DNA from: SVEL01 sp964573715
GTDB lineage: Bacteria > Bacillota > Clostridia > Lachnospirales > Lachnospiraceae
DNA: 13,469 nt
Reading direction: 5' to 3'
Assembly: GCA_964573715.1 (NCBI GenBank)
Contig: CAZNKR010000045.1
Span: forward strand, 1 to 13,469
Position 1 is the stretch's first letter; every line of letters starts with the position of its first letter. The notes beneath the pieces were generated by a model that had not been told where the DNA came from, made no database searches, and saw only the letters and a list, made by a program, of their open reading frames with translations. The translations under genes and the position numbers were made by a program. This document shows, one piece after another, positions 6,389 to 12,335 of the stretch.

Positions 6389-6937
6389 TTACATAAAATA
6401 TGCCTCTTTTAAATATTCTTTTCCTTCAAGATTCTTCCAAGTAAACACCCCTTTTTCATATATCATATATCCATGCTGACTATCTTCCTTTGGTATGGAA
6501 ACTGACCCAGGATTTAAAAAATATCCTTTTTCTGTTTTCTTCGCCATAGGAACATGTGTGTGTCCATAAATCAGTACATCTGTAGGATTCATTGGTGGTA
6601 CATTATCAATATTAAACTTATGTCCGTGAGTTAAATACATCGTAATTCCATCCACTAAAATAAAACTGTAATCTGACATTATAGGAAATTCCAAAACCAT
6701 TTGGTCAACCTCTGTATCACAATTACCTCTAACGCATAACAAATGTTCTTTAACAAGATTAAGTAATCTAATAATTGTCTTAGGATCGTACTCTTTTGGT
6801 AAATCATTTCTAGGGCCGTGATAGAGTATATCCCCTAGTAATATCAGTTTATCTGGCGCTTCATCCATATATTTTAGAAGCAATTTTTCACAGTAATATT
6901 TTGAACCATGTATATCAGATGCGATCATCAGTTTCAT
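6389..6937 (-). CDS. yfcE: YfcE-type phosphodiesterase
   Basis: A 182-residue calcineurin-like metallophosphodiesterase, close in length to E. coli YfcE. Metal ligands are visible in order: D8 and H10 in SDIHG, D36 in LLGDILYHGPRN, N72 in RGNCD, H104 in LTHGH, and H126/H128 in YGHTH; NPGSVS follows at 142-147. The LGDILYHGPRND motif places it in the YfcE branch, unlike the shorter paralog at 365-847. Enzymes of this branch cleave artificial phosphodiesters; the natural substrate is unknown. A good AGGAG precedes the ATG. It lies 24 bases after the unknown membrane-protein gene and 38 bases before the cytidylate-kinase-like gene, all on one strand. Confidence 0.93.
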   Translation of the reverse strand: MKLMIASDIHGSKYYCEKLLLKYMDEAPDKLILLGDILYHGPRNDLPKEYDPKTIIRLLNLVKEHLLCVRGNCDTEVDQMVLEFPIMSDYSFILVDGITMYLTHGHKFNIDNVPPMNPTDVLIYGHTHVPMAKKTEKGYFLNPGSVSIPKEDSQHGYMIYEKGVFTWKNLEGKEYLKEAYFM

Positions 6938-6961
6938 TTCTCTTCTCCTAGCATTTTGCCA

Positions 6962-7927
6962 TTATAATATAATAAATTTCCTTAAATCATTTGTCTGTGA
7001 AACCACGTAATCTATATGTATCTTAGTAATTATCACTTCATCTATTAGTTCATTCATAACCTCTTTTATTTGGTTTTCTAATTGAATATCACTATTTTCT
7101 GATATTTTTTCCATTTCGTCAATAAGTACTTTAGTACTATCTTTTATCTTATTTGCAATAATATTTAGTTCTCTATCACTTCTTTTATGTAATATTTCTT
7201 TATAATATGCATCTATACAATAATAAAAATAATTTTCACTTTTATGTTTCACTAAGTTTATGGGAAATTTTATACATCTTGAAGTTATTTCATAATTCTG
7301 TCTATTAAGCATAGCTTCTAATTTTTCATTTTCTTCATCAGAGTTTCTTTCCACTCTATTAACAAAAATTCCTTTATTATCTTTAATTTCTTGAGTAGTA
7401 AGGTCTAGTGGAACAATATCAAGTACCAAACGAGTATTCTTTGTAAATACAATTTTAACCTTTTTCGGTTTTCTCGCATACATCTCTAACTCAGTTTTTT
7501 CATGTGTGTAATATTTATATCCTAGCCTTGTCAAATAGTAATATCTAGGTTTAGCTTTGAGCCAAATTCTAAATCCTCTTATAGCTTTTCCATATTCATC
7601 ATCTAGATAGCACCCCTCCACAAAAGTAATTACCTGGCAAATATACCCTCTTCTTACTTCTCTGCGAAGTTCTCCTGCGTATCCGAAAATAAAGCTGTTT
7701 TGACCTATATTCTTGCCAATAAAAAACATGGGAATAATAATCATCCATATTATATTAGGTAGTACTTTGCTTATTAAAATGATAAATAGCGTAATAAAAA
7801 CTAATATAAATATTTTTATTGTCAGCTTCTTTTTTAAATTATCTACGCTTTTACAAAACTTCTCCACCACATTTGTATATTTTTGCTTTTCTTCTTCCGT
7901 AATTATTTTAAATCTTTCTTCACTCAT
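6962..7927 (-). CDS. unknown two-TM membrane protein
   Basis: I do not recognise this 321-residue protein. A short charged N-terminus (1-35) is followed by two hydrophobic segments at about 36-53 and 57-71, consistent with a membrane hairpin. The remaining 250 residues are soluble and highly charged: a Tyr- and Arg-rich stretch at 94-150, a Lys-rich beta-like part at 150-190, an acidic stretch at 195-205, and a helical, possibly coiled-coil end at 250-310. The ATG at 7927 is preferred over a TTG three codons upstream because AAAGGATTGGGG precedes it. The gene is probably the first of an operon with yfcE and the cytidylate-kinase-like gene. Its base composition is even more AT-rich than its neighbours. 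No enzymatic motif is seen. Confidence 0.75.
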   Translation of the reverse strand: MSEERFKIITEEEKQKYTNVVEKFCKSVDNLKKKLTIKIFILVFITLFIILISKVLPNIIWMIIIPMFFIGKNIGQNSFIFGYAGELRREVRRGYICQVITFVEGCYLDDEYGKAIRGFRIWLKAKPRYYYLTRLGYKYYTHEKTELEMYARKPKKVKIVFTKNTRLVLDIVPLDLTTQEIKDNKGIFVNRVERNSDEENEKLEAMLNRQNYEITSRCIKFPINLVKHKSENYFYYCIDAYYKEILHKRSDRELNIIANKIKDSTKVLIDEMEKISENSDIQLENQIKEVMNELIDEVIITKIHIDYVVSQTNDLRKFIIL

Positions 7928-8084
7928 TGACCCCAATCCTTTGACTTTTATGGTAAATCTTTTTTATCTTTATATTATATATATTACTTTTCACTTATTT
8001 TAAATAGATTTATATTGCCCTTAATTGCACCTTAAACGCTTCTTATATTTTTACTATCTTATTTAATACAAAACATTATTAGAA

Positions 8085-8111
8085 TATATATAGTTTATTA
8101 CACTATATATA
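8085..8111. repeat. AT-rich inverted repeat between divergent genes
   Basis: TATATATAGT (8085-8094) pairs with ACTATATATA (8102-8111) around a seven-base loop. It sits in the 272-base spacer between the divergent unknown membrane gene and truA. The rest of that spacer is AT-rich with no ORF and no recognisable riboswitch. The role of the repeat is unknown. Confidence 0.45.
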
Positions 8112-8143
8112 AATAAAGTTTATAAAAATTTATATAAAAAGAA

Positions 8144-8171
8144 TTGTTTTATTTATTATTTCTAATATAAT
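8144..8171 (+). promoter_or_regulatory. predicted promoter of truA
   Basis: TTGTTT (8144-8149) and TATAAT (8166-8171) are 16 bases apart. The start site would be near 8178, giving a leader of about 22 bases that contains just the AAAGGAGG ribosome binding site at 8185-8192. Confidence 0.6.
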
Positions 8172-8199
8172 TAACATATATCTTAAAGGAGGTATATTC

Positions 8200-8943
8200 A
8201 TGGCAAACTATAAATTAACTCTGGCATACGATGGAACAAACTACAACGGCTGGCAGAAGCAAGGTAACACCTCGAACACAATAGAGGAAAAAATAAACTT
8301 TCACTTATCAAATTGTTTAGGTGAAACTATCGAGGTAATCGGCTCTGGTAGAACAGATTCTGGTGTACATGCAAACCAGCAGGTAGCAAATTTTCATTCA
8401 AATATTGCTTTGGATCCTGATTCATTTTTATCATCTATTAATAATGAACTTCCAAAAGATATAAGAATAACTTCTTTAGAGTCTGTTGATGAACGTTTTC
8501 ATAGTCGATTGAATGCAATTTCTAAAACATATATTTATTACATTGACACAAATGTTGCTTATAATGTATTTAGACGTAAATACACTTATCAAATCGCAGA
8601 TACTTTAGATTTATCTGCAATGAAAGAGGCTGTTTCACATTTAGTTGGAGAGCATGACTTTAAATCCTTCTGCTACATAAAAAACACTAAAAAATCTACT
8701 CTAAGAACCATTTATTCTATTGATATTACAGAGGAAAATGGTATCATTTCCATGAAATTCAATGGAAATGGATTTCTATATAATATGGTTCGAATATTAT
8801 CTGGAACTCTTATAAATGTCGGATTAGGTAAAACTAAACCAACGGAAATTCCATCAATTATTGAAGGTAAAAATCGTAATTTGGCAGGACCAATGGCACC
8901 TGCTAATGGATTGTTTTTAGATGACGTTTCATACAGTAATTAG
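8200..8943 (+). CDS. truA: tRNA pseudouridine(38-40) synthase TruA
   Basis: A 247-residue enzyme that converts uridines 38-40 in the anticodon stem-loop of many tRNAs to pseudouridine. The N-terminus KLTLAYDGTNYNGWQKQ is the family start. GSGRTDSGVHA at 48-58 holds the catalytic aspartate D53. KTYIYYI around 109-115 carries the conserved tyrosine, and NGFLYNMVRILSGTL at 190-204 is the second conserved block. Length is normal for the family. An AAAGGAGG seven bases before the ATG fixes the start. It is the only protein gene on the plus strand and stands alone, facing the binding-protein gene. In many Firmicutes truA sits in an ECF-transporter/ribosomal cluster; it does not here. Confidence 0.97.
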   Translation: MANYKLTLAYDGTNYNGWQKQGNTSNTIEEKINFHLSNCLGETIEVIGSGRTDSGVHANQQVANFHSNIALDPDSFLSSINNELPKDIRITSLESVDERFHSRLNAISKTYIYYIDTNVAYNVFRRKYTYQIADTLDLSAMKEAVSHLVGEHDFKSFCYIKNTKKSTLRTIYSIDITEENGIISMKFNGNGFLYNMVRILSGTLINVGLGKTKPTEIPSIIEGKNRNLAGPMAPANGLFLDDVSYSN

Positions 8944-8969
8944 TTTAAATTAAATATTAACTACAAACA

Positions 8970-9036
8970 AACACCCCTATTCCTACTTTACGCAAATCAT
9001 TTTCATAATATTATGGCAAGTAAATATAGGGGTGTT
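8970..9036. terminator. long stem-loop between convergent truA and binding-protein genes
   Basis: AACACCCCTAT (8970-8980) pairs with ATAGGGGTGTT (9026-9036), 11 perfect pairs. The 45-base interior can fold further (TTTAC at 8987-8991 with GTAAA at 9020-9024; the self-complementary CATAATATTATG at 9004-9015). Outside the stem, AAATATT at 8952-8958 can pair with AATATTT at 9037-9043 after a bulge. A bidirectional terminator is the simplest reading, though neither side has a clean T-run; the minus-strand tail is the more T-rich. Confidence 0.5.
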
Positions 9037-9047
9037 AATATTTGTGT

Positions 9048-10007
9048 CTACTTTAGTGCCTCTCTTAAAGAGGAGACATTCTCCCACATAAAATCAACAT
9101 ATGTTTTACCACTGTCAAACTCTTTTTTCGTTAAATTATGGCATGCATAAAAGGTTAATACTTTTGCTCCAGTTGCATCACTAATTGTTTCAGCAATATT
9201 TCCGGTACTTAGTTCTATTTTAAATACCACTGGTATCTTTTCATCTTTTACCTTATCAATAAGGAAGGCAATTGCAGAAGCACTTGCCTCTGTTTCTGAT
9301 GAACATCCCGGAAATGCAGCGAAATATTTTAAACCGTACTCTTCCACGAAGTATCTAATAGGGAACCTATCACCAAAAATAATGGTTTTTCTTGCCCCAT
9401 TGTTCACTATTTCTTTAAAAGCCTCATCTAATTTATTTAATTCACCTACATATTCATCCAAATTGGTCTTATAGTCAGAAGCATTGCTATTATCTAGCTT
9501 TTCAAACTTCTCTTCCATCACCTTACAAATCTTAATAGCATTAGCAGGGGAAGTCCAAACATGCTCATCCCATTCCTTCTCGCTTGAATCATGGTTTTCT
9601 TCTTTTTCTTCCGACTCCATGCCTTCAATAATTTCCTCTTCTACTACATCTACACAATCTAAAAGTTTAATTATTGTAATATCCTCTGTATCAATGGTTT
9701 CTAATATTCCGTCAACCCATTCATCGTTTTCACCGCCAACATAAATAAATACGTCACATTCACTAATTTTAATTATATCTGCAGGTGATGGCTCATAGGA
9801 ATGAGTTTCAACCCCAGGGGACATCAACATAGTAATATTAGCATCATCTCCCACAATCTGTCTTGCGAAATCATATGGTGCAAATATAGTAGTAACAATA
9901 TTTAATTTTCCACTATTATCTTTATTAGTGTTTCCACAACCTATAAGGATAATATTCAAAGAAAGTATCATACTCAATAATAATGTTATTTTTAAAATTT
10001 TCTTCAT
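9048..10007 (-). CDS. zinc/manganese-type ABC transporter substrate-binding lipoprotein
   Basis: A 319-residue binding protein of the ZnuA/TroA (cluster A-I) family. The N-terminus has a lipoprotein signal ending in LIGC with lipidated C24, so it should be anchored outside the membrane. Candidate metal ligands are H69 in ETHSYEPSPAD and H149 in DEHVW; the third region FGDRFPIRYF at 211-220 has Asp/Arg where ZnuA proteins usually have a histidine. A loop at 122-148 is the equivalent of the His-rich metal loop but is Glu-rich with a single His. The ATG at 10007 has GGAG seven bases upstream; an ATG four codons earlier overlaps that site. No permease or ATPase gene is adjacent, so its transporter must be encoded elsewhere. 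The metal could be zinc or manganese; sequence alone cannot decide. Confidence 0.88.
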   Translation of the reverse strand: MKKILKITLLLSMILSLNIILIGCGNTNKDNSGKLNIVTTIFAPYDFARQIVGDDANITMLMSPGVETHSYEPSPADIIKISECDVFIYVGGENDEWVDGILETIDTEDITIIKLLDCVDVVEEEIIEGMESEEKEENHDSSEKEWDEHVWTSPANAIKICKVMEEKFEKLDNSNASDYKTNLDEYVGELNKLDEAFKEIVNNGARKTIIFGDRFPIRYFVEEYGLKYFAAFPGCSSETEASASAIAFLIDKVKDEKIPVVFKIELSTGNIAETISDATGAKVLTFYACHNLTKKEFDSGKTYVDFMWENVSSLREALK

Positions 10008-10055
10008 TTTAATCTCCATATCTTTACAATTTATTTAAATTCCTAGTATGTTAAT

Positions 10056-10084
10056 ATTATCTTCAAATTTATTTATATTCACAA
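10056..10084 (-). promoter_or_regulatory. predicted promoter of the metal-binding lipoprotein gene
   Basis: On the minus strand TTGTGA (10079-10084) and GATAAT (10056-10061) are 17 bases apart. The -35 box directly abuts the 17-bp tandem repeat, which on this strand is A-rich. No obvious Zur-type operator palindrome was seen. Confidence 0.4.
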
Positions 10085-10187
10085 TTTATTTTCTTTCTCG
10101 ATTCATTTTCTTTCTCGATTTATTTTCTTTCTAAATTTATTTTCTTCTTAATTCTTTTTTCTTCTTAATTTTATTTTCTTCTTAATT
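10085..10187. repeat. 17-bp tandem repeat array, left part
   Basis: Six consecutive 17-base units start at 10085, 10102, 10119, 10136, 10153 and 10170. The main unit is TTTATTTTCTTCTTAAT; the first three carry CTTTCTCGA or CTTTCTAAA ends. The plus strand is almost pure pyrimidine apart from the AA/TA steps. The array runs into a 100-N gap. Confidence 0.95.
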
Positions 10188-10287
10188 NNNNNNNNNNNNN
10201 NNNNNNNNNNNNNNNNNNNNNNNNNNNNNNNNNNNNNNNNNNNNNNNNNNNNNNNNNNNNNNNNNNNNNNNNNNNNNNNNNNNNNNN
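10188..10287. other. assembly gap of exactly 100 N
   Basis: One hundred undetermined bases inside the 17-bp array. The 52 bases before the gap (10136-10187) are identical to the 52 after it (10288-10339). The round number suggests a scaffolding placeholder, so the real repeat copy number is unknown. Confidence 0.97.
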
Positions 10288-10355
10288 TTTATTTTCTTCT
10301 TAATTCTTTTTTCTTCTTAATTTTATTTTCTTCTTAATTCTATTTTCTTCTTAAT
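10288..10355. repeat. 17-bp tandem repeat array, right part
   Basis: Four more 17-base units start at 10288, 10305, 10322 and 10339, followed by a degenerate one. The last unit codes on the minus strand for the final residues LRRK and the stop of the AlkD-like protein. Confidence 0.95.
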
Positions 10356-11044
10356 TTTTTTACCTTCTCTTTTTGTACCTTGTCAATTCTGTACGAATCA
10401 CAAATCTTAGAAATAGCTTTATTATGCGTAAATTTATTTAATTTATCATCTAGCAAAAAAGCATATCCTCTATCATTATAGCGAATATATACACAAGATA
10501 TTAGCCAGGCCATAGCCATATTTGTATAATAATAGTCAACATCAATTTTATTTATTAACATCAGGATATCCGAAATATACTCCTCATCTAGATAATAATC
10601 CATCAACATTACAATTACAAATCTAATTACAAATTCTTCATTTTCATATTTATTTGAATTATTATAAATATCCATTAAAAAATTAAAATAATCCTGCTTA
10701 CATTTCTTTAATTTAAAGCTAGCACACACCGAATCACAAATTGACCAATCTTTCAATTTTTCTAAAAAATGATAAATGTATCTTTTTCTTGTACTTTCTT
10801 CCATTTTTCCAGAAGCCATTACAATTCCATATAGCATATATTCCTCAAAATAATTACATTTGTAATTATCTAAAAAATCTACTATATCTAATTCTCTACA
10901 TATAGCCTTAGCAACTTTTCGAATATTTGGAATTCTAATTCCCAACAACTCATAGGGCGAATTGGCAATCTTCTCTGAAAAAGTTTTGTATTTGGCATCA
11001 ATCATATTAATTAATTGATCATTTACATAAGTATTTATGTCCAT
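10340..11044 (-). CDS. AlkD-like DNA alkylation repair protein (HEAT-like glycosylase)
   Basis: A 234-residue protein of the AlkD family, HEAT-repeat DNA glycosylases that remove 3- and 7-alkylpurines. The residues known for the DNA-binding cleft of B. cereus AlkD have plausible counterparts: W100 and D104 in DWSICD, R141 in VIRFVIVMLMDYY, and W180 in MAWLISC. HNKAISKICDSYRI at 207-220 is the family's C-terminal signature. ATG at 11044 was chosen because AAGGTG precedes it; an ATG seven codons upstream has no ribosome binding site. The last codons (LRRK, stop) lie inside the 17-bp tandem repeat. It follows the MraY-like gene by 127 bases, with a 20-bp tandem repeat and no clear terminator between. 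Confidence 0.87.
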   Translation of the reverse strand: MDINTYVNDQLINMIDAKYKTFSEKIANSPYELLGIRIPNIRKVAKAICRELDIVDFLDNYKCNYFEEYMLYGIVMASGKMEESTRKRYIYHFLEKLKDWSICDSVCASFKLKKCKQDYFNFLMDIYNNSNKYENEEFVIRFVIVMLMDYYLDEEYISDILMLINKIDVDYYYTNMAMAWLISCVYIRYNDRGYAFLLDDKLNKFTHNKAISKICDSYRIDKVQKEKVKKLRRK

Positions 11045-11111
11045 ACTACACCTTATCCTTTTCATTTATAATGTAATAATAACTATTTCTTATTTAGAAA
11101 AATCTACGTTG

Positions 11112-11171
11112 AGTGATAATAATTACATTTAAGTGATAACAATTACATTAAAGTGATAATAATCATAGTAA
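11112..11171. repeat. 20-bp tandem repeat, three copies
   Basis: Three units of 20 bases start at 11112, 11132 and 11152; the first is AGTGATAATAATTACATTTA. A degenerate fourth copy (AGTAATAATAAATATA, from 11178) lies within the end of the MraY-like gene. The third copy ends exactly at that gene's stop codon. Confidence 0.93.
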
Positions 11172-12134
11172 TTAAAGTAATAATAAATATATGGTTGCAA
11201 TTGATATAACAATTTGAACTATACTAAATCTAAAAACGGTTTGAGTATTTGACCATCCAGAAACTTTTCTAACATGATCATGAATAGGTGTTCTTGTATT
11301 TTTCAGAATTTTGATTTTCAAAAATCTTAGTAAAAATACTTTTATTAATCCTAGTCCACCATCAATAATCAACATGGCTGCTACTAATAGATACATAAAA
11401 GGCGAGCCTGTTTTTAATATGGCTATTGCAATGAAAATACCCATTGATCTTGATCCGGCATCTCCCATCAACAGCTTACTTGGTGTTGCATTATACCATA
11501 AATATCCCAAAAGGCATACAACGAACAAAAGAATTGGAAATTCCATATCATTTCCTTTTTCCAAAATAATAGAACTAACATATATGGTTACAAGTGAAAT
11601 TATTGTTAATGTTCCCGAAAGTCCATCAACTCCATCTGAACAATTGGTAACATTAATAGAAACCCATACTAGAATCACCGTTAATACCAAAAATAAAACC
11701 TTAGGTATATCAAATGAGTAGTTAATAGAAGCAATTGTAATTGTAGTGCCGTTATAATGTACATACGTTATTGCAACTGTTAATGCGACTATTAAATCCA
11801 AAAGACCCTTTTTGTATTCTCCCCATGGTTTTTCTGCAGCATCATCAAAAAATCCAGTAAGCATTTCTATAAATACTAACCCCAAATATATTCCTAGTTC
11901 TATTGATAATTTTCCAAAAATAATCATAGCAACTGTAAATACAACTATGAAAATTATTCCTGCTCCTCTTGGCTTTCCAGCGGATAACTTTCCATCATGA
12001 GCAAAAGCTCGTCCAATATCTTTTGGTAAATATTTGTTTAATTTTGAAATTGCAAAACAAGTAGCTGCGAATGCAAAAATTATTCCTAAAAAAGCAACAA
12101 TAGCATAATCCTTACCCAAAATGATGTTTATCAT
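11172..12134 (-). CDS. mraY: MraY-like phospho-N-acetylmuramoyl-pentapeptide transferase
   Basis: A 320-residue polytopic membrane protein of glycosyltransferase family 4, predicted to transfer phospho-MurNAc-pentapeptide to undecaprenyl phosphate (lipid I synthesis). Motifs in order: FDDAAE at 96-101 (the DD pair), NCSDGVDGLSG at 164-174, ATPSKLLMGDAGSRSMG at 216-232 with the magnesium aspartate D225, and TPIHDHVRKVSGWSNTQTVFRF at 282-303. The last is MraY-like, including GWSNTQ, but has HDH where classical MraY has HHH. About nine to ten hydrophobic segments are visible. AGGAGG precedes the ATG at eight bases. It is outside any dcw cell-wall cluster: the neighbours are mrp and an AlkD-like gene. 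It may be the only MraY or a divergent second copy; WecA-type activity is less likely given the C-terminal motif. Confidence 0.88.
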   Translation of the reverse strand: MINIILGKDYAIVAFLGIIFAFAATCFAISKLNKYLPKDIGRAFAHDGKLSAGKPRGAGIIFIVVFTVAMIIFGKLSIELGIYLGLVFIEMLTGFFDDAAEKPWGEYKKGLLDLIVALTVAITYVHYNGTTITIASINYSFDIPKVLFLVLTVILVWVSINVTNCSDGVDGLSGTLTIISLVTIYVSSIILEKGNDMEFPILLFVVCLLGYLWYNATPSKLLMGDAGSRSMGIFIAIAILKTGSPFMYLLVAAMLIIDGGLGLIKVFLLRFLKIKILKNTRTPIHDHVRKVSGWSNTQTVFRFSIVQIVISIATIYLLLL

Positions 12135-12163
12135 TGGTAGTGCCTCCTAATATAATATAAATA

Positions 12164-12176
12164 ATCTAATATAATG
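12164..12176. repeat. 13-nt repeat copy at left edge of second gap
   Basis: ATCTAATATAATG ends where the N run begins and recurs directly after it at 12277-12289. The preceding bases from 12147 (CTAATATAATATAAATAAT) look like a diverged earlier copy. This stretch also covers the region just upstream of the MraY-like gene, so its promoter may be in or beyond the gap. Confidence 0.75.
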
Positions 12177-12276
12177 NNNNNNNNNNNNNNNNNNNNNNNN
12201 NNNNNNNNNNNNNNNNNNNNNNNNNNNNNNNNNNNNNNNNNNNNNNNNNNNNNNNNNNNNNNNNNNNNNNNNNNNN
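12177..12276. other. second assembly gap of exactly 100 N
   Basis: One hundred undetermined bases between the mraY-like leader and the end of mrp, flanked on both sides by the same 13 bases. The real length and content are unknown. Confidence 0.97.
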
Positions 12277-12289
12277 ATCTAATATAATG
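12277..12289. repeat. 13-nt repeat copy at right edge of second gap
   Basis: Second copy of ATCTAATATAATG, identical to 12164-12176. Confidence 0.75.
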
Positions 12290-12300
12290 TTTTAATTATA

Positions 12301-12329
12301 ATGTATTTTCATATTATTCTAAAATACAT
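12301..12329. repeat. AT-rich inverted repeat after mrp
   Basis: ATGTATTTT (12301-12309) pairs with AAAATACAT (12321-12329) around an 11-base loop, six bases after the mrp stop. There is no T-run on the mrp strand, so it is at best a weak terminator or an mRNA 3' end-stabilising hairpin. Confidence 0.4.
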
Positions 12330-12335
12330 ATTTGC

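Noticed and set aside
7937..8199. Possible riboswitch or T-box leader upstream of truA or the unknown gene
   Set aside because: The stretch is nearly pure A/T with one simple inverted repeat, and the predicted truA leader is only about 22 bases.
9484..9744. Ser-rich plus-strand ORF opposite the binding-lipoprotein gene
   Set aside because: The Ser-rich composition is simply the complement of the Glu/Asp-rich loop codons.
10085..10355. CRISPR array
   Set aside because: The 17-bp units are contiguous with no spacers, and there are no cas genes.
11311..11721. 136-residue plus-strand ORF opposite the MraY-like gene
   Set aside because: It is antisense to a well-supported membrane protein gene, has no ribosome binding site or family resemblance, and is explained by the codon pattern of the real gene.
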